The notes under the pieces were generated by a model. The model searched no databases. It was not told the origin of the DNA and saw nothing but the letters and a program-made list of their open reading frames with translations. DNA of 64,000 bases from Saprospiraceae bacterium. GTDB lineage: Bacteria > Bacteroidota > Bacteroidia > Chitinophagales > Saprospiraceae. A program made the translations under genes and the position numbers. The stretch spans positions 167,405 to 231,404 of the forward strand of contig JAHDEC010000004.1 in NCBI GenBank assembly GCA_020629035.1, read 5' to 3'. Positions 9,501-18,063 of the stretch are shown piece by piece; position 1 is the first letter of the stretch, and each line of letters starts with the position of its first letter.

Positions 9501-9605
9501 ATCCCACAAACTTCCTGTTCGCTCCGCAGAGAAAATATAGACTATCAAAGCAATAGCAAATACTGCCCAACTAACTATTGTCTTTGTTCGCTTAAATGAA
9601 TTCAT
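6543..9605 (-). CDS. DUF2723-family polytopic membrane protein (protein O-mannosyltransferase-like)
   Basis: A 1020-residue protein with many membrane helices in residues 1-330 and 505-620, and soluble regions in between and at the C-terminus. The start includes 'SLWDCGEFILGAYKLQVVHPPG', whose acidic residues and HPPG turn mark the DUF2723 family of Bacteroidota, a relative of GT-C/PMT-type lipid-sugar-dependent glycosyltransferases. The family is long known as uncharacterised; protein O-glycosylation is an inference by fold, not shown. The last 150 residues are helical and resemble a TPR-like tail. The first gene of the unit with rpiB and the M28 peptidase; a TACCTTTGC promoter box lies 37-45 bp upstream. 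Confidence 0.85.
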   Translation of the reverse strand: MNSFKRTKTIVSWAVFAIALIVYIFSAERTGSLWDCGEFILGAYKLQVVHPPGASLFVLVGRLFTWVATLVSDNPANIAFAVNLMSGVCTAFAAFFISRITMLFANNVMNGKEANDENDSNLSIGFAGLVAGLATAFCSSIWFSAVEGEVYAMSTMFTALTFWTATKWYFLPDNRQSDRWLLLCIYCGALSIGVHLLSLLTFPAIGLLFYFKKYKNPNILGMGLALVAGAGVIVFIQKFVIVGIPTLWKNFELGLVNGAGLPFHSGLVLTLLLVALLIYALLLFAHRLNSYPLQFITMAALMCLVGFSTIGVVVIRANADTPINMNVPSDAMRLLPYLNREQYGERPLLFGPHFDARPKEMDEEDRYGRVGDKYEIVDRRLSYKYASKDKMLFPRVGHSDPGRPELHRQWYEAINGKKMKGKPKMGYNLQFMLHYQIGWMYNRYFMWNFSGRQNGAQGYKPWDLKSGHWLTGFKPIDEARLYNMDEMTDTMKNHKGTNRYFMLPFLFGLLGLFFMAFKRPKEFTVLFVLFFITGIGIILYSNQPPNEPRERDYVLVGSFMTYCIWIGMAVIAIASMLKDKIGSNKQLPGIIAGCLVMIAPLLMGFQNYDDHSRKDHYASRDYASNFLNSVEPNSIIFTYGDNDTYPLWYAQEVENIRRDVRVVNLSLIAVDWYINKLRSKVNESAPLKLTLDEDDYRGNKRNQVFFYNPRNPEDQDLMDPTNIFDEFQFIGHESNEQKGQTISRSRNLFIPIDKNKALRAGLIAKTDTVAVNQINVKFSKNKSFLQKDELAVLDVIISNMYDRPIYFAVTCKNDKLLGLNDYMSLEGLALRLKAVKSPSDKQLSIFGSGAVNTDRVYDNVMNKWVWGNFDKKETFIDDSYAAELQAMKLIMMRTANSLLQERKVKEANALSQKYFEAFPHFNFPYDNTVIPFIENMVLANNTEEAKKHLMILAEETRQNLAFYESLDDDDFKSSFQSDFGYEVRAVSEIIDLAKEIGDKAMLTEIKAMLDEYDLMKQMKG

Positions 9606-9641
9606 ACTTTAGAATTGATATTTTGCCTTTTTCACAACTTC

Positions 9642-9650
9642 GCAAAGGTA
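9642..9650 (-). promoter_or_regulatory. -7 promoter box TACCTTTGC of the DUF2723-rpiB-peptidase unit
   Basis: On the minus strand the box reads TACCTTTGC, identical to the one before mnmG. It lies 37 bp upstream of the DUF2723 start codon. A TTTG at 9673-9676 is a possible -33 element at a slightly long spacing. Confidence 0.6.
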
Positions 9651-9736
9651 AGAAAATAGCCAAGTTTAGCCACAAACATTCGATAAAGCATCTCTTTTGA
9701 GAGCCTAATTATATTTTAAGACCTACAAAGCCTAAA

Positions 9737-11356
9737 TTACAGCCAAGTAGTTTCTAAATAATCATACTTTTCTGGGTAATCTGTATTGTAATGAAGACCT
9801 CGACTTTCTCGTCGCATAATAGCCGATGAAGTAACTAAATAACCAATGGTAATTACGTTTCTTAATTCACATAATTGGGTCGAAACATTGGTGTTTTTAT
9901 ATAGTAATTCAGTTTCATTATACAACAAATTAAGCCGATCCATCGCTCGCTTTAATCGAGTGTTTGTACGTACAATACCCACATAATTACTCATGATTTC
10001 CTTGAGTTCTTTCCAAGATTGGGTGATTAAAACTAATTCCTTAGGCACATCTGTTCCTTCAGCGTCCCAGTCAGGTATATTTTCTTCTAAAGAGAAATTA
10101 TCAATTTCGGCAGCTAATACCTTAGCAATCCGCTCACCAAATACTAATCCCTCCAATAGGGAGTTAGAAGCTAAACGATTAGCGCCATGCAAGCCTGAAC
10201 TTGTGCATTCACCTGCAGCATATAAGCCCTTAACTGAGGTTCTTCCATGCTGATCAATGTGGATTCCACCACACAAATAATGACAAGCAGGAAGCACAGG
10301 TATCAAATCTTTAAATACATCTATGCCAAGTGATTTGCATTTTTCGTAGATGTTAGGAAAGTGCTCTAAAAACTCTGTTTGGTCAAGATGCCTGCAATCT
10401 AAACTCATAAATTCAAGACCCCTTGTTTTTATCTCATTATCGATTGCTCTTGCCACAATATCTCTGGGTGCTAGACTTAACCTTGGATCGTAGTTTTCCA
10501 TAAAACTTTCCCCTTTCGGGGTTTTTAATATCGCACCAAAGCCTCTAACTGCTTCGGATATTAAAAAATCCGGATTTTCGCCTGCTGGATTAAATAGCGC
10601 CGTCGGATGAAATTGGACAAATTCCATATTGGATAAAAGTCCCTTCGCCCGATAAAACATGGCTATTCCATCTCCTGTGGCTATTGTTGGATTTGTTGTG
10701 TTTCTATAAATTTGACCAGCTCCACCAGTAGCCATTATGGTTGTTTTGGCCAATATAGTTTCTATTTCATTATTCTCTTTATTGAGGGCATACACCCCAT
10801 AACATTCTGTGTTTGGCGAGAGTCTCGTGATGTTTCTCCCCAAATGATGTTGGGTCAATAAATCTATCGCAAAATAATGTTCCTTTAATTCTATGTTTGG
10901 AAAGGTCATCGCCTTTTCTACTAAGCTGCGCTGGATTTCTTTTCCAGTCACATCTTTATAGTGAAGAATTCTATGTTCAGAATGTCCTCCTTCCATTCCC
11001 AAATTATAATCGCCACCCTCTTCTTTATCAAATCTTGTTCCCCAAGAAATTATTTCCTTCACTCGATCATGCCCTTCTTTCACCACAATATTTACAATAT
11101 CTTCATCGCATAACCCATCGCCGGCTATAAGTGTGTCATCTACATGCTTGTTAAAACTATCCGTATCAAAATCCCAGACTGTAGCCACGCCTCCTTGTGC
11201 CCAAGCCGTATTGCCAGCTTGCTTGTGTGATTTAGTTAATAAGGTGATCTTGAGATCTGATCTTTGCTCCGCAAACTTGATAGCAAAACTTAAGCCTGCT
11301 ACCCCTGCTCCAATCACCAATACATCTGTCTTATACATTCTGTTATTTTTACGCAA
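9737..11356 (-). CDS. nadB: L-aspartate oxidase (de novo NAD synthesis)
   Basis: The 539-residue flavoprotein oxidises L-aspartate to iminoaspartate for quinolinate synthesis. It shows the FAD motif LVIGAGVAGLS (about residues 14-24), the quinone/fumarate-reductase-type segments AQGGVA, HSEHRILH, ATGGAGQIYRNTTNP and FVQFHPTAL, the catalytic Arg in PRDIVARAI (about 297-305) and ACHYLCGGI/GLYAAGECTSSGLHGANRLASNS. A helical C-terminal domain completes it. The length is normal. The start may be the ATG at 11338 (MYKTDVLVIG), six codons in. nadA and nadC are not in the window. Divergent from the queuosine mannosyltransferase-like gene. Confidence 0.96.
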   Translation of the reverse strand: MRKNNRMYKTDVLVIGAGVAGLSFAIKFAEQRSDLKITLLTKSHKQAGNTAWAQGGVATVWDFDTDSFNKHVDDTLIAGDGLCDEDIVNIVVKEGHDRVKEIISWGTRFDKEEGGDYNLGMEGGHSEHRILHYKDVTGKEIQRSLVEKAMTFPNIELKEHYFAIDLLTQHHLGRNITRLSPNTECYGVYALNKENNEIETILAKTTIMATGGAGQIYRNTTNPTIATGDGIAMFYRAKGLLSNMEFVQFHPTALFNPAGENPDFLISEAVRGFGAILKTPKGESFMENYDPRLSLAPRDIVARAIDNEIKTRGLEFMSLDCRHLDQTEFLEHFPNIYEKCKSLGIDVFKDLIPVLPACHYLCGGIHIDQHGRTSVKGLYAAGECTSSGLHGANRLASNSLLEGLVFGERIAKVLAAEIDNFSLEENIPDWDAEGTDVPKELVLITQSWKELKEIMSNYVGIVRTNTRLKRAMDRLNLLYNETELLYKNTNVSTQLCELRNVITIGYLVTSSAIMRRESRGLHYNTDYPEKYDYLETTWL

Positions 11357-11390
11357 TAAATATACTTATGTTTTTTCGTTAATATAGTCT

Positions 11391-12485
11391 ATGAAAGTCT
11401 TTGCCCTCGAACCGTTCTATGGAGGAAGTCACAAAACATGGCTTGATGATTACATACATCACAGCAAGCATTCCATTCGCTGCTTTACCTTATCGGCAAA
11501 AAACTGGAAATGGCGGATGGAAGGAGCTGCCATAAGCCTAGCTGAACAATTAAATCAAGAAGAAAAACCAGACGCATTCTTAGTAACTGATATGCTAAAT
11601 GTGTCTTTGTTCAAGGCCTTGTTAAGTCATAAGAATGTTCCCATTCATTTATACATGCACGAAAACCAGCTGAGTTATCCCTGGTCAAAAACGGATCCCG
11701 ATATTGAACTAAAAAGAGATCATCATTATGGTTTCATTAATTATACTAGCTGCCTAGTAGCAGATCAAATCTATTTTAATTCAAAATATCACAAAAGCTC
11801 ATTTCTTGACGCATTAAAGGCTTTACTACAACGATTACCAGATAATCGATGTATGAGCAACATTGAACAAATAGAAAGAAAAAGTAGCGTCATTCCAGTG
11901 GGTATTCCATGGAAAAAAATTCAAGGTATTTCAGCCAATATCACCGATAAAAAACGGACGATTCTCTGGAATCATAGATGGGAATATGATAAAAACCCTA
12001 GCCTTTTTTTCGAGACACTTTTTAAACTTTCAGCTGAAGGAATTGAATTTAACTTAGTAGTTCTAGGCGAAAAAACCCACAAATACCCAAGCATTTTTGA
12101 TGAAGCTAAAAGTCGTTTAGCTAAACATCTAATCCACTTTGGTTATGCTTCTTCAAAAGAAGTCTATTACCAATATCTGGCTAAATCAGATCTAGCTTTT
12201 ATTACAAACGATCAAGACTTTTTTGGTATTTCAGTCGTCGAATCCATCGCTGCTGGTTGTTTTCCGCTAATGCCTAAACAACTGGCTTATCCCGAGCACT
12301 TAGATCCTATACAATACGCTGATTGCTTCTACCAAACAGAAGAGGAAATGATGTTAAAACTCAGAAAGTACCTTTCATATGGTGTTCCCGCCATAAATGT
12401 AAGTGCAGAGATGGAAAAGTATGATTGGAATAAAATTGCTTTACGTATGGATGATGCCATTTCAAATACTACATTTATATCATGA
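11391..12485 (+). CDS. tRNA-queuosine alpha-mannosyltransferase-like glycosyltransferase (DUF3524)
   Basis: The 364-residue protein begins with ALEPFYGGSHKTWLD and has KNWKWRMEGAA shortly after, the hallmark of the DUF3524/GTDC1 family. The animal member mannosylates queuosine in tRNA-Asp, and bacterial homologues are assigned the same role by homology. A GT4-type C-terminal half carries the donor-site segment FFGISVVESIAAGC (about residues 274-287). The upstream gene context (nadB) is unrelated. Its stop overlaps the start of the next glycosyltransferase by 4 bp (ATGA), which suggests translational coupling. Family membership is clear; the tRNA substrate in this organism is an inference. Confidence 0.85.
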   Translation: MKVFALEPFYGGSHKTWLDDYIHHSKHSIRCFTLSAKNWKWRMEGAAISLAEQLNQEEKPDAFLVTDMLNVSLFKALLSHKNVPIHLYMHENQLSYPWSKTDPDIELKRDHHYGFINYTSCLVADQIYFNSKYHKSSFLDALKALLQRLPDNRCMSNIEQIERKSSVIPVGIPWKKIQGISANITDKKRTILWNHRWEYDKNPSLFFETLFKLSAEGIEFNLVVLGEKTHKYPSIFDEAKSRLAKHLIHFGYASSKEVYYQYLAKSDLAFITNDQDFFGISVVESIAAGCFPLMPKQLAYPEHLDPIQYADCFYQTEEEMMLKLRKYLSYGVPAINVSAEMEKYDWNKIALRMDDAISNTTFIS

Positions 12486-13606
12486 GGATAGCTATTAATG
12501 CTAGAATGTTACAAAAAGGTAGACTGGAAGGGATCGGTAGATACATCTACGAAACCACTAAATTGATGGTTTTGAATCACCCTGAAGATCAATTTTTTCT
12601 ACTATTTGATCGCCCTTATGATAAAAAATATGTCTTTGCTGACAATGTAATTCCTTTAGTGCTAGGACCACCGACAAGACATCCCATTTTATGGAAATTT
12701 TGGTTTGAAAGAAGAATACCTAAGGTCCTCAAAAAACATAAAATCGATGTTTTCTTATCAGGTGATGGCTACTGTAGTTTGTCTACAGATATACCCACCG
12801 CAATGGTAAGTCATGATCTAGCCTTTGAGCATTTCGATGATCATAATAAATCTTCACATCTCACATTCTATCGTAAATACAGTCCACAATACCATAAAAA
12901 AGCAAAGCAAATCATTGCTGTCTCAGAAGCAACTAAGCTAGATATCAGTAAACTTTATAACATAGGATCCGACAAAATAACAGTAATAGGCAATGCTGCA
13001 TCTAAAATGTTTAAACCAATAAGCAACATTGAACAAGAAAAAACTAGACAAAAATACACTGAAGGAGAAGCCTATTTTCTATATCTAGGGTCCTTGCATC
13101 CTCGTAAAAACATCGTCAATCTTATCAAGGCCTTCGAACTTTTCAAGCAAGCAACAAATAGTACAGAAAAGCTGGTTTTAGTCGGTCGTTTAGCATGGAA
13201 AACGGAAGCTATAAATGCTGCTTTAGAAAACTCAATATTTAAAAAAGACATCATTCACCTAAATCAAATAGGTGATGAAATAAGCTCCATTGTTGCCTCA
13301 GCTAAAGCCTTAGTATATGTGTCTCTTTTTGAGGGTTTTGGAATACCGATTTTAGAAGCTATGCAAAGCGGAGTTCCGGTAATTTGCTCGAATATTTCAT
13401 CTATGCCAGAAGTAGCTGGCGAAGCGGCCATTTTGGTTGATCCACATGATGTAAAAGAAATAGCTACAGCCATATCTCAAGTAGCTAAAGATGATGACCT
13501 AAGAATCATGATGATTAATAAAGGGATAATGCAAGCTTCTACATTTAGTTGGGATAAGAGCGCAGAAGATATATATGCTTGTATTAAGTCTCTTTCGGTA
13601 GGCTAA
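12482..13606 (+). CDS. GT4-family glycosyltransferase
   Basis: A 374-residue GT-B glycosyltransferase. The N-terminal domain starts with the typical INARML...GIGRYIYE. The C-terminal nucleotide-sugar domain has FLYLGSLHPRKNI (about residues 200-212), LVGRLAWK and the EX7E donor motif in FEGFGIPILEAMQSGVPV (about 285-302) followed by CSNISSMPEVAGEAA. The combination is that of mannosyltransferases such as those of O-chain or exopolysaccharide synthesis, but the sugar and acceptor cannot be read. It is coupled to the preceding DUF3524 gene by a 4-bp overlap and its 3' end overlaps the convergent lgt gene by 23 bp. Confidence 0.88.
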   Translation: MRIAINARMLQKGRLEGIGRYIYETTKLMVLNHPEDQFFLLFDRPYDKKYVFADNVIPLVLGPPTRHPILWKFWFERRIPKVLKKHKIDVFLSGDGYCSLSTDIPTAMVSHDLAFEHFDDHNKSSHLTFYRKYSPQYHKKAKQIIAVSEATKLDISKLYNIGSDKITVIGNAASKMFKPISNIEQEKTRQKYTEGEAYFLYLGSLHPRKNIVNLIKAFELFKQATNSTEKLVLVGRLAWKTEAINAALENSIFKKDIIHLNQIGDEISSIVASAKALVYVSLFEGFGIPILEAMQSGVPVICSNISSMPEVAGEAAILVDPHDVKEIATAISQVAKDDDLRIMMINKGIMQASTFSWDKSAEDIYACIKSLSVG

Positions 13607-14798
13607 GGTTTTGCTCCCTCACTCTCTCTTTTTCTTCAGCAATATGCGTGTCCATGGTCTTTCCAAACTTGGACAAAAACAATACACCTGCAATCCCTAT
13701 AAGTGCAAATAACAATCCTATCCATTGAGATAGTGACCAATCCATGCCTAACAAATCATATCGTTCATTGATACGGATTCCTTCTATAAAGAAACGAGCG
13801 ATTCCATTTAGTATCATATAAATAAAGAAGAGCATTCCTGCAATCTTAATCCGTTTTCTCAAAAACCACAAGGTGGCTAAAAAGATAAGTGAAATGCTTG
13901 TTTCCCAAATAGGCGTTGGATAAACAGGATTAACTAATTGGTAACAATAGTCTCCATAACATCCAACTATTTCTTCGCCTTTTTTGAGCACGTTATTTGG
14001 ATAATCATAAGCCCATGCCCAGTCCGGTAAAATAAACCAATCAGGCTTCGGTTTCAAATTATCAATGCCCCAATCTCCATCACCTGCAAAATGGCAACCT
14101 AAGCGACCTATTCCATAACCTACCGCAAGAATGGGTGCTGCTATATCCATAATATGGATCATCTTCATACCTAAACTCCTAACGTACCAAGCTACACATA
14201 AAAAGCCCATAATAAAGCCACCATAGACCGTTAAACCACTCCCAGAAAATAATTGTCCAACTGGATCATTTAGAAAATCACCAAAATTCTCTAGTATGGA
14301 AAATAAGCGTGCCCCAAAAATGCCTGACACAAAAGCCAATACAATGATATCGCCTACTTTCTGATAAGGATGAACTCTCTGAATGCTTAGATCTAAATCG
14401 TTATCCTTATATCTAAAATAGAAAAATGCAGCCGCACAAACTCCTATTAATAGACCTAGCCAAAGGTTTCCCGAAGTAGAAAATATGACGGATGCTGGGT
14501 TGTTTTTAAATGAAGTAAAATGCTGACTAATATAGGGTACTTTGCAGCCGGCAACTCCTAGAATTATACCATTCAAAATGGCTTCCATCATGCCTGGCTT
14601 TAAGAATTTTCTTGGCCTAACAATAATTTGGCTGATCAATCCCTCTTGTTCTTTTCTCTTTAATTCGATGTATAAAATGTAGGTGCAAATAAGAAAAGTA
14701 ATCGCCAAGATTAAACCAAATGTCTTAAATATTGCCGTCCAATTGTCCATTGGTGTTCCAAAGACATCATGAAAAAAATACGACAAATCAGGGTACAT
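13584..14798 (-). CDS. lgt: Prolipoprotein diacylglyceryl transferase, extended form
   Basis: The product transfers a diacylglyceryl group from phosphatidylglycerol to the lipobox cysteine of prolipoproteins in the inner membrane. The core region shows YGGFIMGF, GRLGCHFAGDGDWG (about residues 230-243, the Bacteroidota form of the Lgt signature), YPTPIWE and the C-terminal RFFIEGIRINERY. At 404 residues it is longer than the usual 260-300; the extra length is an N-terminal membrane region of about 100 residues and the insert around the DWG motif. Seven or more membrane helices are visible. It converges on, and overlaps by 23 bp, the glycosyltransferase gene. Confidence 0.95.
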   Translation of the reverse strand: MYPDLSYFFHDVFGTPMDNWTAIFKTFGLILAITFLICTYILYIELKRKEQEGLISQIIVRPRKFLKPGMMEAILNGIILGVAGCKVPYISQHFTSFKNNPASVIFSTSGNLWLGLLIGVCAAAFFYFRYKDNDLDLSIQRVHPYQKVGDIIVLAFVSGIFGARLFSILENFGDFLNDPVGQLFSGSGLTVYGGFIMGFLCVAWYVRSLGMKMIHIMDIAAPILAVGYGIGRLGCHFAGDGDWGIDNLKPKPDWFILPDWAWAYDYPNNVLKKGEEIVGCYGDYCYQLVNPVYPTPIWETSISLIFLATLWFLRKRIKIAGMLFFIYMILNGIARFFIEGIRINERYDLLGMDWSLSQWIGLLFALIGIAGVLFLSKFGKTMDTHIAEEKERVREQNLSLPKET

Positions 14799-14907
14799 AA
14801 GGAGTATTTAAACTCAAAGATACTATAAACTAAGATGACTCAAAAAACTAATATGTTTAATGTGGTTTTATGACCATTGTCAGGGAGAGTATTTCGCTTT
14901 TTACGCG

Positions 14908-15282
14908 CTATTTTGAACCTAATCGCTTAATGAGCATCTGGATAATACGCTTGTTGTATTCTGCTGAATCTGCTTGATAAATTAAGAGCTCTTCTATGCT
15001 CATTAATCCGATTACCATTCCGATGTACTGAAATCGTAATGCTTTGTTCGTTTTTATAAGTTGACTTACTAGTGTATAATAAGCTTTAGGGTCTTCTGCA
15101 TTTATGTTTATCAACTGCTTAGAAAAGTGAGGGTTAGCTTTTAATGTGCTTTGTAATAAATCATGTTGGAGTTTCAAGATAGGTCGTAAAACTGCGTGGT
15201 GAAGCTTTCCGCTTGTTTTTTCCTTATCAATATCAATGCCTAGTGCAGGACGTATAGAAAGTATTTTCTCCGTTCTATTCAT
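14908..15282 (-). CDS. Conserved small protein of unknown function (often mis-labelled glyoxalase)
   Basis: About 124 residues from an ATG at 15282. The frame stays open to an earlier ATG at 15366, but that would run into the promoter of the divergent gene, so the inner start is preferred. The protein is helical, with segments VLRPILKLQHDLL and GMVIGLMSIEELLIYQ near the end, resembling a short Bacteroidota family that databases often call 'glyoxalase' without the metal-binding fold. No catalytic motif is visible. It stands alone between lgt and a divergent secreted protein gene. Confidence 0.65.
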   Translation of the reverse strand: MNRTEKILSIRPALGIDIDKEKTSGKLHHAVLRPILKLQHDLLQSTLKANPHFSKQLININAEDPKAYYTLVSQLIKTNKALRFQYIGMVIGLMSIEELLIYQADSAEYNKRIIQMLIKRLGSK

Positions 15283-15338
15283 AATGTAGAGCAAAACAAA
15301 AAGTTTAGATAATAGTTGATTGCTTAGCTTAGTTTTTA

Positions 15339-15346
15339 GACCTTTG
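15339..15346 (+). promoter_or_regulatory. Candidate promoter of the secreted beta-barrel-like gene
   Basis: GACCTTTG differs by one base from the TAnnTTTG -7 box, and a TTG lies 20 bp upstream at 15316-15318. It is 34 bp before the ATG at 15381. The match is imperfect. Confidence 0.35.
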
Positions 15347-15380
15347 CATAGCGATTGATATCCCAATCAAACGAGCCACA

Positions 15381-15947
15381 ATGAAAAACCTACTTTATTT
15401 AATTGTACTGCTGATTTCAGTAAACTTTGTACAAGCACAAGCTGGTATGCATGTTTATCTTGGAGCTTCACAAGCATATAATCAGTTAGAAGAGTTTACA
15501 CCTGTTAATCAAAGTCATCCAGGTTATCATATCGGTGTGGATGGAAGATTAAATGAAGGAAATATGTATTTCCTTTTTGGTGCTCAATTTCATAGCACTT
15601 CGCACGAGCCGTCTACCGAATTTAAATTAATGGATCATCCGCATGATGTTCGATGGTTAAAGGGCAGAGGAGGTTTAGGATACCACTTGTTTAGGATAAC
15701 TAAAAAGTTTAAAGTTCGTGGTAAAACCCTAGCTTCTCTGGATTTAATTTATCCTGAATTAGCCATTGCGACATTCGGACCTTATAGGTATAATGATGCA
15801 ACGGTGAGCGGTGTTTTAGGTCTAGGAATCGAGTTGTTTGGTCTCACTGCGGATATAGAATATCACCATAGCTTTGTTAATGCTATTCATGAAATTAAAG
15901 AAAGTAAGGTGAATTTCTGGGCGGTAAATGCCGGCTTTTTCTTTTAG
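15381..15947 (+). CDS. Secreted small outer-membrane-type protein, function unknown
   Basis: A 188-residue protein with a clear signal peptide (residues 1-20, cleavage after AQA). The rest is rich in alternating aromatic/aliphatic and glycine residues and ends with Phe-Phe-Phe, as in small outer-membrane beta-barrels. No recognised catalytic motif. It ends directly at the convergent mtaB gene. I do not recognise a specific family. Confidence 0.7.
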   Translation: MKNLLYLIVLLISVNFVQAQAGMHVYLGASQAYNQLEEFTPVNQSHPGYHIGVDGRLNEGNMYFLFGAQFHSTSHEPSTEFKLMDHPHDVRWLKGRGGLGYHLFRITKKFKVRGKTLASLDLIYPELAIATFGPYRYNDATVSGVLGLGIELFGLTADIEYHHSFVNAIHEIKESKVNFWAVNAGFFF

Positions 15948-17300
15948 TTATTTACTCAATATTTCTTGTGCTAAAACAGCCACCTCGACATGATCATCGC
16001 CTAGCATTAGGGTTTTTACCTCAACTAGTTGATTCGCTTTAGTGGGGTCGTAGCTTGTTCTAACCTTTATATAGTTTTCTGTAAATCCGTACATATAACC
16101 ATCTTTATCTTCGGCTTCAAACAAGGCATAAAAGCTTTGTCCTAGATGCTGCTGATAAAATTGTTGCTTTTTTTCTTTAGAAAGTATTCGAAGCATTTCG
16201 TTTCGCTTTCTTCGGGTATTTACAGGAATTACATCTTCCATGCTTGCTGCTAAAGTATTTGCACGTTCAGAGTAGGTAAAGACATGCAGATAAGCAACAT
16301 CTAATGATTTAATAAATTCATAAGTCTCTAAAAAAAGCTCGTCAGTTTCTCCTGGAAAACCGACAATAACATCCACACCAATGCAAGCTTGTGGCATGAT
16401 GGATTTTATGTGTTGTACTCTAGAGGTATAGAGTTCTCGTTTATACCTCCTGCGCATGTTTTTTAATAGCTCATTACTTCCTGATTGGAGAGGCATATGG
16501 AAGTGAGGCATAAACTTCTTAGAATTTGCTACAAAGTCAATCACCTCATCAGTACATAGGTTTGGTTCAATGCTGGATATTCTAAATCTTGGGACTTCTC
16601 CGTGTACATCGATCGCTCTAATTAAATCGATAAACATGGCTTCTTTTTTGGGCTTTAGGCCTTCTATGACTTCCGTTCCATTGCCAAAATCCCCAATATT
16701 TACCCCAGTTAACACAATTTCTTTAATACCAAGTGCTTCTATTTCATCTATGTTCTTCAGCACATTTTCGATTGTATCAGAGCGGCTTTTGCCACGAGCT
16801 TGTGGAATAGTACAAAAAGTACATTTGTAATCACAGCCATCTTGAACCTTCAAAAAAGTCCGAGTGCGTTGTCCAAAAGAATAACCACTCTCAAATGTAT
16901 TGGCTTCATTAATATCTCCAACTAAGACCTTTTCTTCTTGTCCAGGATACATTAATAAATCGTTTACGTGGGCCAAGATATTAAACTTCGCTTCTGCACC
17001 TAGGACCATATCTACGCCTTCAATATCAGCTATTTCTTTTGGCTTTAACTGTGCATAGCAACCCATAACCACCACTTTCGCCGATGGTGAGAATCGCTGA
17101 GCTTTTCGCACAATATTTCGGCATTTTCGGTCTGCAAAATCAGTAACCGAACAGGTATTAATGACATAAATATCTGCCCCTTGATCAAAGTCAACTACTT
17201 CATATCCAGCTTTAATAAACTTCTGACTAATCCCAGAAGTTTCGGAAAAGTTTAGTTTACAACCAAGGGTATGAAATGCAATAGATGCCTGAGTGGACAT
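15948..17300 (-). CDS. mtaB: tRNA (N6-threonylcarbamoyladenosine(37)-C2)-methylthiotransferase MtaB
   Basis: The 450-residue radical-SAM enzyme converts t6A37 to ms2t6A37 in tRNA. The N-terminal UPF0004 domain has its three iron-sulfur cysteines in TLGCKLN (about residue 14), NTCSVTD (about 50) and VMGCYAQ (about 81). The radical-SAM domain has CDYKCTFC (about 155-162) with the three SAM-cluster cysteines, then TGVNIGDFG, the MtaB-type equivalent of the TGVNLG motif, and a C-terminal TRAM-like region. Length matches the family. A single minus-strand gene; the DUF2461 gene lies 15 bp upstream and may be co-transcribed. Confidence 0.93.
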   Translation of the reverse strand: MSTQASIAFHTLGCKLNFSETSGISQKFIKAGYEVVDFDQGADIYVINTCSVTDFADRKCRNIVRKAQRFSPSAKVVVMGCYAQLKPKEIADIEGVDMVLGAEAKFNILAHVNDLLMYPGQEEKVLVGDINEANTFESGYSFGQRTRTFLKVQDGCDYKCTFCTIPQARGKSRSDTIENVLKNIDEIEALGIKEIVLTGVNIGDFGNGTEVIEGLKPKKEAMFIDLIRAIDVHGEVPRFRISSIEPNLCTDEVIDFVANSKKFMPHFHMPLQSGSNELLKNMRRRYKRELYTSRVQHIKSIMPQACIGVDVIVGFPGETDELFLETYEFIKSLDVAYLHVFTYSERANTLAASMEDVIPVNTRRKRNEMLRILSKEKKQQFYQQHLGQSFYALFEAEDKDGYMYGFTENYIKVRTSYDPTKANQLVEVKTLMLGDDHVEVAVLAQEILSK

Positions 17301-17315
17301 AGTCGTTTTCTTAAA

Positions 17316-17993
17316 TTAATCTGCCAACAAAGATACGCCATTTAGATCGTGAGTAAGTATATCACTCATGTAATTAAAGTAGGGTCTGAGCGCTTTAAAA
17401 TAATCACTGGCATGTTTAGCAAAGTCTTTGTGAAGTACTTCTTTATCAGACAGATGCTTACTAACGATAAATTGTTTGTATCGAAGTAGGTCAATGGCTG
17501 GGTGATCTTTTGGGTATCCTTTAGGTGCAGTTTTTAATTGTTCTCCTTGAAGTGTTCCCCAAGTATCTTTAAATTTCTTGGCTTTTAGCACTTTTCTCAA
17601 TGCTGCGTCATCTGCAGCAATATGGGATCTAATTAATTTTAAGTCATCAGCATTGGGACTCCAAAATCCGCCTGCTAACATGCTATTTCCAGGTTCTATA
17701 TGCACATAATAACCTCCTCGCAATCGATCGGTATCCCTTGAAAAACCTCCCGAAAAACTTCGTTTGTATGGCGTTTTATCCTTAGAAAACCTGACATCTC
17801 TATAGATTCTATAAACTTTAGTTTTTGCTATCGAATCATGTTTAGCCATTTGCTCCTCCATCGCAGCAAAGAAGCTTTTTACTTGTTCGTAACTTGCTTG
17901 ATATCGAGGCTTATTTTCTGCAAACCAATCTCTATCATTATGGTTAGCAATGTCTTTTAAAAAATCAAATTCGGTTTTTGTTATTGTACTCAT
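17316..17993 (-). CDS. DUF2461 / TIGR02453 family protein
   Basis: About 225 residues from ATG 17993; a GTG at 18017 in the same frame would add eight residues. The sequence FLKDIANHNDRDWFAENKPRY and the later VYRIYRDVRFSKDKTPYKR mark the TIGR02453/DUF2461 family, widespread and of unknown function. No signal peptide. It sits 15 bp upstream of mtaB on the same strand and diverges from rlmF. Confidence 0.85.
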   Translation of the reverse strand: MSTITKTEFDFLKDIANHNDRDWFAENKPRYQASYEQVKSFFAAMEEQMAKHDSIAKTKVYRIYRDVRFSKDKTPYKRSFSGGFSRDTDRLRGGYYVHIEPGNSMLAGGFWSPNADDLKLIRSHIAADDAALRKVLKAKKFKDTWGTLQGEQLKTAPKGYPKDHPAIDLLRYKQFIVSKHLSDKEVLHKDFAKHASDYFKALRPYFNYMSDILTHDLNGVSLLAD

Positions 17994-18063
17994 ATTCGCT
18001 TTTAATTGAGCTTTCACTCATACTACTGATAATACTTGGTAAATTTACCTCAAATTTAATCCA

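Noticed and set aside
14908..15366. Annotating the small gene as a glyoxalase.
   Set aside because: No metal-binding residues or paired beta-alpha-beta-beta-beta modules are visible; the label seems to be carried over in databases without support.
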